Below, piece after piece: positions 1 through 5,378 of a DNA stretch of 8,267 nucleotides. The DNA is from a bacterium (GTDB lineage Bacteria; Bacillota; Negativicutes; Acidaminococcales; Acidaminococcaceae): contig SFRS01000022.1 in assembly GCA_004562175.1 (NCBI GenBank), positions 1-8,267 of the forward strand. Direction: 5' to 3'. The notes under the pieces are model-generated. The model had not been told where the DNA came from and did no database searches. It saw nothing but the letters and a program-made list of their open reading frames with translations. The stretch's first letter is position 1, and the number at the start of each line of letters is the position of its first letter. A program made the position numbers and the translations under genes.

Positions 1-26
1 GCAATCCCTTTTGTGAAGTAACATTA

Positions 27-368
27 TTAGCGTTTTTCGCGGATACGAGCTGCTTTACCAGTCAGGTTACGCAGATAGTACAGTTTTGCACGACGAACGA
101 TACCACGACGAGCTACCACGATCTTGTCGATGCGGGGGCTGTGTACCGGGAAGGTTCTTTCAACGCCTACGCCGTAGGAAATACGACGAACGGTGAAGTT
201 CTCACGAACGCCGGAGCCGCTGCGGGAAATTACAACGCCTTCGAACAATTGAATACGTTCACGGGTGCCTTCAATGATTTTGCAGTAAACCTTTACGGTG
301 TCGCCTGCTTTAAAGTCAGGGATGTCGCTGCGCAGTTGTTCTTGTTCCAATACTTCAATAATGTTCAT
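27..368 (-). CDS. rplS: 50S ribosomal protein L19
   Basis: This gene encodes ribosomal protein L19, a large-subunit protein that in known ribosomes sits at the 30S-50S interface. The 113-residue product is the usual family length and is recognisable along its whole length: an acidic N-terminus (residues 1-20), [16 protein letters not shown] (19-34), the conserved core [16 protein letters not shown] (38-53), [17 protein letters not shown] (58-74), and the basic C-terminal part [23 protein letters not shown] (88-109). The ATG is preceded by AGGAGG (374-379) with 5-nt spacing. Unlike the packed genes before it, it is separated from the methyltransferase gene by 128 bp that hold a likely promoter of its own and a structured leader. 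No terminator is visible in the 26 bases after the stop codon. The identification is secure. Confidence 0.98.
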   Translation of the reverse strand: MNIIEVLEQEQLRSDIPDFKAGDTVKVYCKIIEGTRERIQLFEGVVISRSGSGVRENFTVRRISYGVGVERTFPVHSPRIDKIVVARRGIVRRAKLYYLRNLTGKAARIREKR

Positions 369-432
369 TTTTTCCTCCTAAAATCATAGACGTTCATGTG
401 TGAACTCCACAGCGGACCGTCCGTATTACACA
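369..432 (-). promoter_or_regulatory. Structured 5' leader of rplS, possible L19 autoregulatory leader
   Basis: The predicted untranslated leader has compact symmetry. It contains an 11-bp palindrome CGGAC-S-GTCCG at 413-423 and a 5-bp hairpin GTTCA/TGAAC at 392-396 and 401-405 with a 4-nt loop. On the transcript that loop reads CACA and could pair with the TGTG just upstream (minus strand, 407-410) as a small pseudoknot. The ribosome binding site lies about 12 nt past the hairpin. L19 leader motifs that regulate rplS are known in Firmicutes (Rfam L19_leader). I cannot match this sequence to that model by eye, so membership is inference. Confidence 0.35.
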
Positions 433-438
433 ACGTAT

Positions 439-467
439 ATTTTACCACAATGCTTGCCCAAAAGCAA
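439..467 (-). promoter_or_regulatory. Probable sigma-A promoter of rplS (extended -10)
   Basis: Read on the minus strand there is a -10 box TAAAAT at 439-444, preceded directly by TGG (445-447), which gives the extended -10 arrangement TGnTAAAAT. A weaker -35 box TTGCTT (462-467) lies exactly 17 bp upstream. The start of transcription would fall near 432, giving a leader of about 64 nt before the rplS ATG. The spacer is dominated by an inverted repeat, TGCTTGC/GCAAGCA (451-457 and 464-470, 6-nt loop). That repeat is not followed by a T-run on either strand, so I do not call it a terminator. The promoter is predicted from boxes only. Confidence 0.6.
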
Positions 468-496
468 GCAAAAAGTGCTAATAATATTACAAAAAT

Positions 497-1072
497 TTAC
501 TGTTTCTCAAACCATGCTTCCCCTGCCAGCCTGTCCAAAATAATGGCCACGGCACTGCGAACGCACAGGTGATTATAGTCACAGGAGCCATAGACAGGCT
601 CTAAAATATAGTCAAAGCTTTTCATGACCTCAGCTTCGATGCCAAAGCCGGTCCCAAACAAAAGCAGTATGGGCTTTTCCCCCTCCTGCAGCTGCTTGCG
701 CATGAAGCTGTAGCTTACAGTGTTGGGATAAATGCGCGCATCCGTGGTCACGATATAGGGTCGCTGGCCTGTGCGAGACTCAATATCCTTGGCCGCCGCC
801 TCAATATCCTCCAACCAGTGCACACGCTCCAAGGCATCAGCTCGGTCAGGATTATAGACCTTGCCATAGCCCTCCTGCCAATAATGCAGGATTTTCTTAA
901 TCATTTGCTTTTGGGCTTCCTTGGGATGAATCAAATAATACTGCTTCACGTCGTAGGTGCGACAGGTGCGGGCAATATCGTGAATATCAAAATTGGTCAC
1001 CGCGCTAGCGATAACATCCATGCGCTTGTTATAAATGGGATAGTGCACTAAGCCCACATATAATTCCGCCAT
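497..1072 (-). CDS. SPOUT-fold RNA methyltransferase (PF09936-like), target unknown
   Basis: A 191-residue protein that looks like the PF09936 family of SAM-dependent RNA methyltransferases, which share the knotted SPOUT fold with TrmD. Visible motifs are the N-terminal GLVHYPIYNK (7-16), TNFDIHDIARTCRTYDV (26-42), where family members resemble the TrmH/SpoU start, the SAM-site-like segment PILLLFGTGFGI (134-145), and the C-terminal knot signature DYNHLCVRSAVAIILDRL (165-182). The open frame extends 37 codons further upstream, but those codons only overlap the tail of trmD. I chose the ATG at 1070-1072 because AGGAGG lies 9 nt before it (1082-1087) and the protein then starts at the conserved MAELYVGLVHYP. 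It begins 1 bp after the trmD stop, so it is cotranscribed and probably translationally coupled. The RNA substrate is not known to me, and no gene symbol is justified. Confidence 0.88.
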   Translation of the reverse strand: MAELYVGLVHYPIYNKRMDVIASAVTNFDIHDIARTCRTYDVKQYYLIHPKEAQKQMIKKILHYWQEGYGKVYNPDRADALERVHWLEDIEAAAKDIESRTGQRPYIVTTDARIYPNTVSYSFMRKQLQEGEKPILLLFGTGFGIEAEVMKSFDYILEPVYGSCDYNHLCVRSAVAIILDRLAGEAWFEKQ

Positions 1073-1073
1073 T

Positions 1074-1943
1074 TTACTCACCCTCCTTAGGATAAGCTTC
1101 TTCCTGCCCTGCCTTTTCGTCCTTAGCTTCCGCGCTGACGAGAGCAGCTTCCTTAGCAGCTTGCTCCGCCTTAGTAGCCGCAATTTTGCCCCGCAGCTCC
1201 TCCCAGAATTTGCGCTGGGACTTTTTCATCTTGTAGGGCAGTGGCTTTTCGATGAGGCGCAGCTGCTCCTCTGTGAGCAGGTCGGGACGCAGAAAATAGG
1301 TCGCCTTCAAGGACTCCTGCAAGCGCCAGTCGGCAATCAAGGCGTGGTTGCCACCACGCAGCACCTCCGGCACCTCCAGCCCCTCGAAGTTCACAGGGCG
1401 GGTGTATTGGGGATATTCCAAAAGGCCTGTGCTGAAGGAATCCTCCTCGGCACTGATCAGCTTGCCCAGCACGCCGGGAATGAAGCGAGCAATGGCATCC
1501 ATGACAATGAGAGCAGGCATTTCCCCACCGGTGAGCACGTAATCACCAATGGAAAGCTTTTCGTCCACCCAATGGAAGATGCGTTCGTCGAAGCCCTCGT
1601 AATGACCGCAGACGAAAATGAAGTCCTGGCCGCAGTGAGCATATTCCTCCACAATGCTTTGCTTCAGAGTGCGCCCACCAGGGCACATGGCAATGACGCG
1701 AGCATTAGGCAGCTGCTCCTTGGCCTTGCGAATGGCTGCCACCATGGGCTCCGGCTTCAGGACCATGCCGGCCCCGCCCCCAAAGGGCGTGTCGTCCACA
1801 GTGCGATGCACGTCGTGGGTAAACTCTCTGGGATTTATGCAGCTGATTTCCACGAGACCCTTGTTCACGGCTCTTTGGATAATGCTGTGGCCTGCGGCTT
1901 GCTCAATCTGCTCGGGAAATAGTGTTATGAACAGGAATTTCAT
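1074..1943 (-). CDS. trmD: tRNA (guanine-N1)-methyltransferase
   Basis: TrmD methylates N1 of G37 in tRNAs with a G36pG37 anticodon edge, preventing +1 frameshifts. Family landmarks are clear: MKFLFITLFPE (1-11), REFTHDVHRTVDDTPFGGGAGMVLKPEP (39-66), the SAM-binding knot GHYEGFDERI (113-122) and SIGDYVLTGGEMPA (131-144), RFIPGVLG (153-160), EEDSF (166-170), YTRPVNFEGLEVPEVLRGGNH (180-200) and the tRNA-binding region WRLQESLKATYFLRPDLL (206-223). R153 and D168 match the catalytic Arg/Asp pair (R154/D169 in Haemophilus influenzae). The 289 residues exceed the usual 240-250 because of a C-terminal tail from about 253, rich in Ala, Glu and Lys. The ATG overlaps the rimM stop codon (ATGA, 4 bp) and has no good Shine-Dalgarno sequence, so translation is probably coupled to rimM. 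Confidence 0.97.
   Translation of the reverse strand: MKFLFITLFPEQIEQAAGHSIIQRAVNKGLVEISCINPREFTHDVHRTVDDTPFGGGAGMVLKPEPMVAAIRKAKEQLPNARVIAMCPGGRTLKQSIVEEYAHCGQDFIFVCGHYEGFDERIFHWVDEKLSIGDYVLTGGEMPALIVMDAIARFIPGVLGKLISAEEDSFSTGLLEYPQYTRPVNFEGLEVPEVLRGGNHALIADWRLQESLKATYFLRPDLLTEEQLRLIEKPLPYKMKKSQRKFWEELRGKIAATKAEQAAKEAALVSAEAKDEKAGQEEAYPKEGE
1082..1087 (-). promoter_or_regulatory. Ribosome binding site deciding the methyltransferase start
   Basis: AGGAGG within the last codons of trmD, 9 nt before the ATG at 1070-1072. It settles the start against the in-frame upstream codons that would give a 228-residue product with an improbable, extremely basic 37-residue N-terminus. Confidence 0.85.
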
Positions 1944-2443
1944 GCTTCATCAACCCATTCCGGCAGGGTCACAACCATACGCTTTTCTACGAGATTGATT
2001 TCCTTCACGTAGATTTTCAGAGCGGGCAATAAAATGTCCTTTTCCCCCGGCACAGCGATGACATATACATCGTTGCTGCCTGTGCTCAAGGAATCCTTAA
2101 AGGTGCCGATTTGCTTGCCCTCTTCATCATAAACAGGCAGGCCAATCAGGTCGGCCACATAGAATTGACCTTCTTCTAATTCCGGCAAATCCTCCGCTTT
2201 AATCAAAACCTCTTGGTCCCGCAGCAGCTCTGCTTCGTTCATGGTCTTGATTTCTTCGGTGGATACCAGCACCATGCGCTTGTGGAAGCGAGCATGCTTC
2301 ACAGTCAGCTTGCGACCATCGTGCAGGAGCAAATACTCCAAGTCTAAAAATTGTTCCGGCTTTTCGGTTAAAGGCAGAATACGAATATCGCCCCGCACAC
2401 CGTGCGGAGCGACAATCTTACCAATTACTATTTGGTTGTGCAT
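1940..2443 (-). CDS. rimM: 16S rRNA processing / ribosome maturation protein RimM
   Basis: RimM assists maturation of the 30S head by binding S19 and helping 16S rRNA processing. The 167-residue product has the usual length and two-domain layout. The N-terminal RimM domain (about 1-85) shows IGKIVAPHGVRGDIRI (7-22) and the C-terminal PRC-barrel (about 92-160) shows FYVADLIGLPV (94-104), GTFKDSLSTGSNDVYVI (113-129) and ILLPALKIYVKEIN (137-150). The start codon lies 3 nt after the ylqD stop and is preceded only by a poor GAG-like Shine-Dalgarno, so it is likely translated by coupling. The end overlaps trmD by 4 bp. The rimM-trmD pair near rpsP and rplS is conserved in many bacteria and supports the call. 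Confidence 0.97.
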   Translation of the reverse strand: MHNQIVIGKIVAPHGVRGDIRILPLTEKPEQFLDLEYLLLHDGRKLTVKHARFHKRMVLVSTEEIKTMNEAELLRDQEVLIKAEDLPELEEGQFYVADLIGLPVYDEEGKQIGTFKDSLSTGSNDVYVIAVPGEKDILLPALKIYVKEINLVEKRMVVTLPEWVDEA

Positions 2444-2446
2444 ACG

Positions 2447-2851
2447 TTACTCGCGGAAAGCAATAACCTTACCGTCTTCGGTGAGGATTTCTGCACCCAT
2501 CAAAGCGTCCAGGTCAGTGCCCACAGTGATTTCCACAGTACGCTCTAAGGTACCATGACCAATCTCTGCGCCCATTTCCAGAGCTTCAGCACGCTTCAGC
2601 TTTGCTTCAGCTTCAGCCTTAGCAGCGGTGCGTTTATTTCTTTCCATGTCGATTTGCTCGCGCAAAGCCGGCAGCACGCTCAAATCAGAGGCAGCCTGAT
2701 GCAAAGCCTTTTTAGCTTGGAACTCAAATTGCTCCAGATCAAGCTCCATATTCTTTATGGTGTTTTGGAGATCTCCAATAATTTTCAGTTTTAAATCTTC
2801 AGTTACCTTTGCCTTTACAGCAACGGGAACGCGAACCATCATTTTATCCAT
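2447..2851 (-). CDS. ylqD: YlqD family protein, function unknown
   Basis: A 134-residue protein resembling Bacillus YlqD (PF11068), a family with no established function. The N-terminal segment VRVPVAVKAKVTEDLKLKII (6-25) and the following FEFQ (42-45) fit the family. Residues 28-92 are charged, Ala/Glu/Lys-rich and heptad-like, so probably a coiled coil. The C-terminal part has MGAEIGHGTLERTVEITVGTDLDAL (93-117), the small beta-like domain typical of the family. There is no signal peptide or membrane segment. The ATG has AAGGATGG upstream at good spacing, overlapping the end of the KH gene region; alternative ATGs at residues 4 and 5 cannot be excluded. It sits 16 bp after khpA and 3 bp before rimM, the same place as in B. 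subtilis, which suggests a role tied to ribosome assembly or RNA, but that is inference. Confidence 0.85.
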   Translation of the reverse strand: MDKMMVRVPVAVKAKVTEDLKLKIIGDLQNTIKNMELDLEQFEFQAKKALHQAASDLSVLPALREQIDMERNKRTAAKAEAEAKLKRAEALEMGAEIGHGTLERTVEITVGTDLDALMGAEILTEDGKVIAFRE

Positions 2852-2867
2852 TATTTACCATCCTTGA

Positions 2868-3095
2868 TTAGACGATTTCCACAATAACTTTTACATTCTC
2901 GCGGGTTGCTACTGCTTTCATAACAGTTCTGATGGCTTTGGCGATGCGGCCTTGTTTTCCAATAACCTTGCCCATGTCTTCAGAAGCAACATGGAGGCGG
3001 AGTACCGTGGTTGTACCGGTAGTTTCCTCCTCCACTACTACTGCAGAGGGATTACTTACAAGAGACTTGGCCATTACTTCTACCAATTCTTTCAT
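2868..3095 (-). CDS. khpA: KH-domain RNA-binding protein KhpA (YlqC)
   Basis: A 75-residue single KH-domain protein. It carries the KH signature GKVIGKQGRIAKAIRTVMKA (42-61) with the GxxG loop GKQG at 46-49, flanked by the family start MKELVEVMAKSLVSNP and the last strand VKVIVEIV. In Streptococcus and relatives KhpA pairs with KhpB/Jag and affects cell division and RNA metabolism; I infer the same type of RNA binding here. An upstream in-frame GTG at 3104 would add three residues but lies 1 nt from the AGAGG ribosome binding site (3106-3110), whereas the ATG at 3093-3095 is 10 nt from it and matches the usual MKEL start. It lies 23 bp after rpsP, the conserved place of ylqC. Confidence 0.94.
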   Translation of the reverse strand: MKELVEVMAKSLVSNPSAVVVEEETTGTTTVLRLHVASEDMGKVIGKQGRIAKAIRTVMKAVATRENVKVIVEIV

Positions 3096-3118
3096 GTAGA
3101 TCACGCCTCTCTCAAAAA

Positions 3119-3391
3119 TTATTTTGCAGCTTTAGCTTCAGCAAAAGCCTTCATGATACCTTGTTTGCTGAACAGGTTCTTAACGGTATCAGTAGGTTGT
3201 GCACCCTTGCCCATCCAATCGATAGCTTTTTCAGCGTCGATTTTTACGTTAGCGGGGGTAGTGGTGGAATCATAGTAACCGATGGATTCGATGAAACGAC
3301 CGTCACGAGGGGAACGAGCGTCTGCTACTACGATACGATAGAAAGGAGCTTTTTTAGCACCCATACGTTTTAAACGAATTTTTACTGCCAT
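3119..3391 (-). CDS. rpsP: 30S ribosomal protein S16
   Basis: S16 binds 16S rRNA early in small-subunit assembly. The 90-residue product has the normal length and shows [41 protein letters not shown] (1-41), which is the S16 hallmark, followed by [31 protein letters not shown] (49-79). An in-frame GTG at 3403 lies inside the AGGAGG ribosome binding site (3403-3408), so the ATG at 3389-3391, 11 nt downstream, is the real start. It sits 55 bp after ffh, the longest gap inside this unit, with no terminator or convincing promoter in it. Confidence 0.98.
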   Translation of the reverse strand: MAVKIRLKRMGAKKAPFYRIVVADARSPRDGRFIESIGYYDSTTTPANVKIDAEKAIDWMGKGAQPTDTVKNLFSKQGIMKAFAEAKAAK

Positions 3392-3446
3392 GTTGATAGT
3401 CACCTCCTTAAATATATCTCAAACAACATGGAACTTTTGATTTTTA

Positions 3447-4793
3447 TTAATGACCAAAGGGCATGCGGAAGCCGCCCTTGGATGCAAACTTTGCCATACC
3501 CTGCATGCGCTTCATCATCTTCTTGCTTTCCTCGAAGTTCTTCAGCAGCTTGTTGACATCCTGCACGCGCATGCCACAGCCAAGGGCGATACGTTTGCGA
3601 CGGCTGCCGTTGATTATATCAGGGTTGCGTCTTTCTTTGGGGGTCATGGAGCGGATAATAGCTTCAATGCGGTCGAATTCCTTTTCATCCACATTGGCTT
3701 CCTTCAGCTTTTGGCTGATGCCGCCCATGCCGGGAATCAAGCCCAGGATGGTTTCCAGAGAGCCCAGTTTTTTCACCTGCTGCATTTGGTCCAGGAACTG
3801 CTCCAGGGTGAATTCGTCCTTGCGTAGCTTCTTTTCCATTTCCAGAGCCTTGGCCAAATCCGTGGTGGACTGGATTTTTTCCACCAGGGTCAGGATATCG
3901 CCCATGCCCAGGATACGGGAAGCCATGCGGTCCGGATGGAAGGGCTCCAAAGCGTCCAGCTTTTCGCCCAAGCCAATCAATTTTACCGGCTTACCGGTAA
4001 CAGCCTTTACGGAGAGTACGGCACCGCCACGAGCGTCGCCATCTAGCTTGGTTACAATCAAGCCATCAATACCCAGCTCGCTGTTGAAGCTTTCGGCTAC
4101 GGTGACAGCGTCCTGACCGGTCATGGCATCTACCACCAAGAGGATTTCTTGGGGATTTACAGCTGCTTTAATATTGCGCAGCTCCTCCATGAGCTCTTCG
4201 TTAATATGTAAACGGCCTGCGGTATCGATGATAACCGTATCACAAGCCAGGCTGCGAGCCTTTTCAATAGCCTGCTCAGCAATTTGCACCGGGGAAACCT
4301 TGTCACCCAAGGTGAAGACGGGCACGCTGAGCTGCTCGCCCAAAACCTGCAGCTGGGTAATAGCAGCGGGACGATAAACGTCGCCGGCAACCAGCAAGGG
4401 TCTTTTGTGCTTTTTCTTCAAATAGTTGGCCAGCTTACCGGCGGTGGTGGTTTTACCAGCGCCCTGCAGGCCTACCAGCATAATTACTGTGGGCGGCTTT
4501 TGGGCTACGGTCAGCTTGCTTTGGGTACCACCCAAGAGCTCAATCAATTCCTCGTTAACGATTTTAATGATTTGCTGGTGGGGGTTCAGGCCCTCGCTCA
4601 CCTCTGCACCCAGGGCACGCTCCTTAACCTTGGCTACGAAGTCCTTGACTACCTTGAAGTTTACGTCGGCCTCTAACAAAGCCATGCGCACTTCTCGCAT
4701 AGGTGCCTTTAAATCGTCCTCAGTGAGCTTGCCGGTACCGCGGAACATTTTTAATGCATTTTGTAATCTTTCAGATAAACTTTCAAATGCCAT
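3447..4793 (-). CDS. ffh: Signal recognition particle GTPase Ffh (SRP54)
   Basis: Ffh binds 4.5S/6S RNA and signal sequences of nascent membrane and secreted proteins and delivers the ribosome to FtsY. The 448-residue length is typical. The N domain (1-95) is helical. The G domain has G1 GLQGAGKTTT (108-117), DVYRPAA (138-144), G3 DTAGR (190-194), G4 TKLD (248-251) followed by GDARGG, and the closing GLGE (274-277). The M domain (from about 325) holds the finger-loop region GLIPGMGG (351-358), the RNA-binding helix-turn-helix NGSRRKRIALGCG (395-407) and a Met-rich, basic end (KKMMKRMQGM, 424-433). The ATG lies 5 nt after the ylxM stop, with an AGG-type ribosome binding site inside the last ylxM codons, so the two are coupled. 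All GTPase residues are intact. Confidence 0.98.
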   Translation of the reverse strand: MAFESLSERLQNALKMFRGTGKLTEDDLKAPMREVRMALLEADVNFKVVKDFVAKVKERALGAEVSEGLNPHQQIIKIVNEELIELLGGTQSKLTVAQKPPTVIMLVGLQGAGKTTTAGKLANYLKKKHKRPLLVAGDVYRPAAITQLQVLGEQLSVPVFTLGDKVSPVQIAEQAIEKARSLACDTVIIDTAGRLHINEELMEELRNIKAAVNPQEILLVVDAMTGQDAVTVAESFNSELGIDGLIVTKLDGDARGGAVLSVKAVTGKPVKLIGLGEKLDALEPFHPDRMASRILGMGDILTLVEKIQSTTDLAKALEMEKKLRKDEFTLEQFLDQMQQVKKLGSLETILGLIPGMGGISQKLKEANVDEKEFDRIEAIIRSMTPKERRNPDIINGSRRKRIALGCGMRVQDVNKLLKNFEESKKMMKRMQGMAKFASKGGFRMPFGH

Positions 4794-4798
4794 TCGCT

Positions 4799-5152
4799 TT
4801 ACCTACCTTCGCCGCAGATTTTTGTTAAAATCTTGACGGCTTCGTCATTTTTCTCTCTATCACAGGGAGCTAAGAGGTCCATGACCTCTTGGAGCTCTGC
4901 GTGCAGCCCTTCTTCCTTGGCCAGCACGCCCAATGTGGTTTCATAACGCTCCAGGATTTGCTCCACTCTTTTCAAAAGGTCGTGGACTGCTTGGCGGGAT
5001 ACGCCCAGCTCCTCCGAAATTTCGCTTAAGGATAGATCATCGTAGAAGTATAAACCCAAACAGTTTCTTTGCTTTTCGGTGAGCAGGCCGCCGTAGATAT
5101 CGAACAGTCTGCCTAAGCGCATCCGCTGCTGAAAAATTTCCTCTCCGGACAT
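4799..5152 (-). CDS. ylxM: YlxM / UPF0122 helix-turn-helix protein linked to SRP
   Basis: A 117-residue member of the UPF0122 (YlxM, p13) family, which is nearly always found directly before ffh and is thought to modulate the SRP pathway; in Streptococcus mutans YlxM interacts with Ffh and SRP RNA. The family core is plain: RLFDIYGGLLTEKQRNCLGLYFYDDLSLSEISEELGVSRQAVHDLLKRVEQILERYE (15-71), with a sigma-70 region 4-like helix-turn-helix at about 38-60. The C-terminal part (75-117) is charged and less conserved. The ATG has GAGGT 6 nt upstream (5159-5163) and a near-consensus promoter about 35 bp upstream, so this gene opens the long ribosome/SRP unit. Despite the fold, DNA binding is not established for the family. 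Confidence 0.95.
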   Translation of the reverse strand: MSGEEIFQQRMRLGRLFDIYGGLLTEKQRNCLGLYFYDDLSLSEISEELGVSRQAVHDLLKRVEQILERYETTLGVLAKEEGLHAELQEVMDLLAPCDREKNDEAVKILTKICGEGR

Positions 5153-5186
5153 AATACTACCTCAACTCAATTTACTCGACTTGAAT

Positions 5187-5215
5187 AGTATAATCGAAAA
5201 AAGGAGGGTTGTCAA
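5187..5215 (-). promoter_or_regulatory. Near-consensus sigma-A promoter of the ylxM-ffh unit
   Basis: On the minus strand a perfect -35 box TTGACA (5210-5215) is followed after exactly 17 bp by a -10 box TATACT (5187-5192). Transcription should start near 5180, leaving a leader of about 28 nt before ylxM. The -35 box lies inside the 3' arm of the terminator hairpin that precedes it, and the terminator's T-run forms part of the promoter spacer. Confidence 0.85.
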
Positions 5216-5237
5216 GTATTTTTACTTGTCACCCTCC
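5197..5237 (-). terminator. Intrinsic terminator after smc-ftsY
   Basis: Read on the minus strand, GGAGGGT (5231-5237) pairs with ACCCTCC (5203-5209), and an inner CAAGTA/TACTTG helix (5223-5228 with 5213-5218) closes on a 4-nt loop. Between the two helices are one further G-C pair (5211/5230), one mismatch (5212/5229) and one bulged base (5210). A run of six T follows immediately (5197-5202). This is a classical rho-independent terminator for the transcript coming from smc-ftsY. On the plus strand the stem is not followed by a T-run, so it acts in one direction. Confidence 0.85.
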
Positions 5238-5260
5238 AAATTTATTAAACTTTTTCCTCT

Positions 5261-5378
5261 TTGGCTCCCCTTCGACGCTAAGACCCACGTTGTCACAAGC
5301 GCAGTGCAGTGAGAACGTGTTGGTCGTGCTAATCCCTTTAGGGAAAAGGGGAGCTGTCACCGTAGGTGACTGAGGGGT
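5261..5378. repeat. Long imperfect palindrome, probable dispersed (MITE/REP-like) repeat
   Basis: About 118 bp of nested inverted repeats between the terminator and the ftsY stop codon. The outer arms GCTCCCCTT (5264-5272) and AAGGGGAGC (5346-5354) are perfect 9-bp complements. Inside them, sequence around 5290-5300 (ACGTTGTCAC) pairs imperfectly with 5311-5325 (GTGAGAACGT onward), and CCCT/AGGG forms another small stem near 5335-5343. A separate perfect hairpin GTCACC-GTA-GGTGAC (5356-5370) follows, then TGAGGGG. It contains no open reading frame. From memory, similar sequences with a GTCACC-type hairpin next to GGGGAGC arms recur in gut Firmicutes genomes; copy number here cannot be seen from one copy. 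Confidence 0.65.

Noticed and set aside
451..470. TGCTTGC/GCAAGCA hairpin as a terminator after the methyltransferase
   Set aside because: The stem is only 7 bp and is not followed by a T-run on the minus strand. It fits better as an inverted repeat inside the rplS promoter spacer.
1073..1183. A 37-residue very basic N-terminal extension of the methyltransferase
   Set aside because: It is the out-of-frame reading of the trmD tail. The ribosome binding site at 1082-1087 and the conserved MAELYVGLVHYP start place the initiation at 1072.
1161..1922. A 253-codon open frame on the plus strand opposite trmD
   Set aside because: It is fully antisense to an intact, well-conserved trmD, has no family resemblance that I recognise, and no promoter or ribosome binding site is evident.
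3392..3446. A promoter before rpsP in the 55-bp gap after ffh
   Set aside because: There are T-rich and TATATT-like pieces, but no -35/-10 pair with acceptable spacing, and no terminator that would require a new promoter.
5356..5370. GTCACC/GGTGAC hairpin as the ftsY terminator
   Set aside because: On the minus strand it is followed by AGCTCCCC rather than directly by T residues. The stronger hairpin with six T at 5197-5237 is the better terminator.
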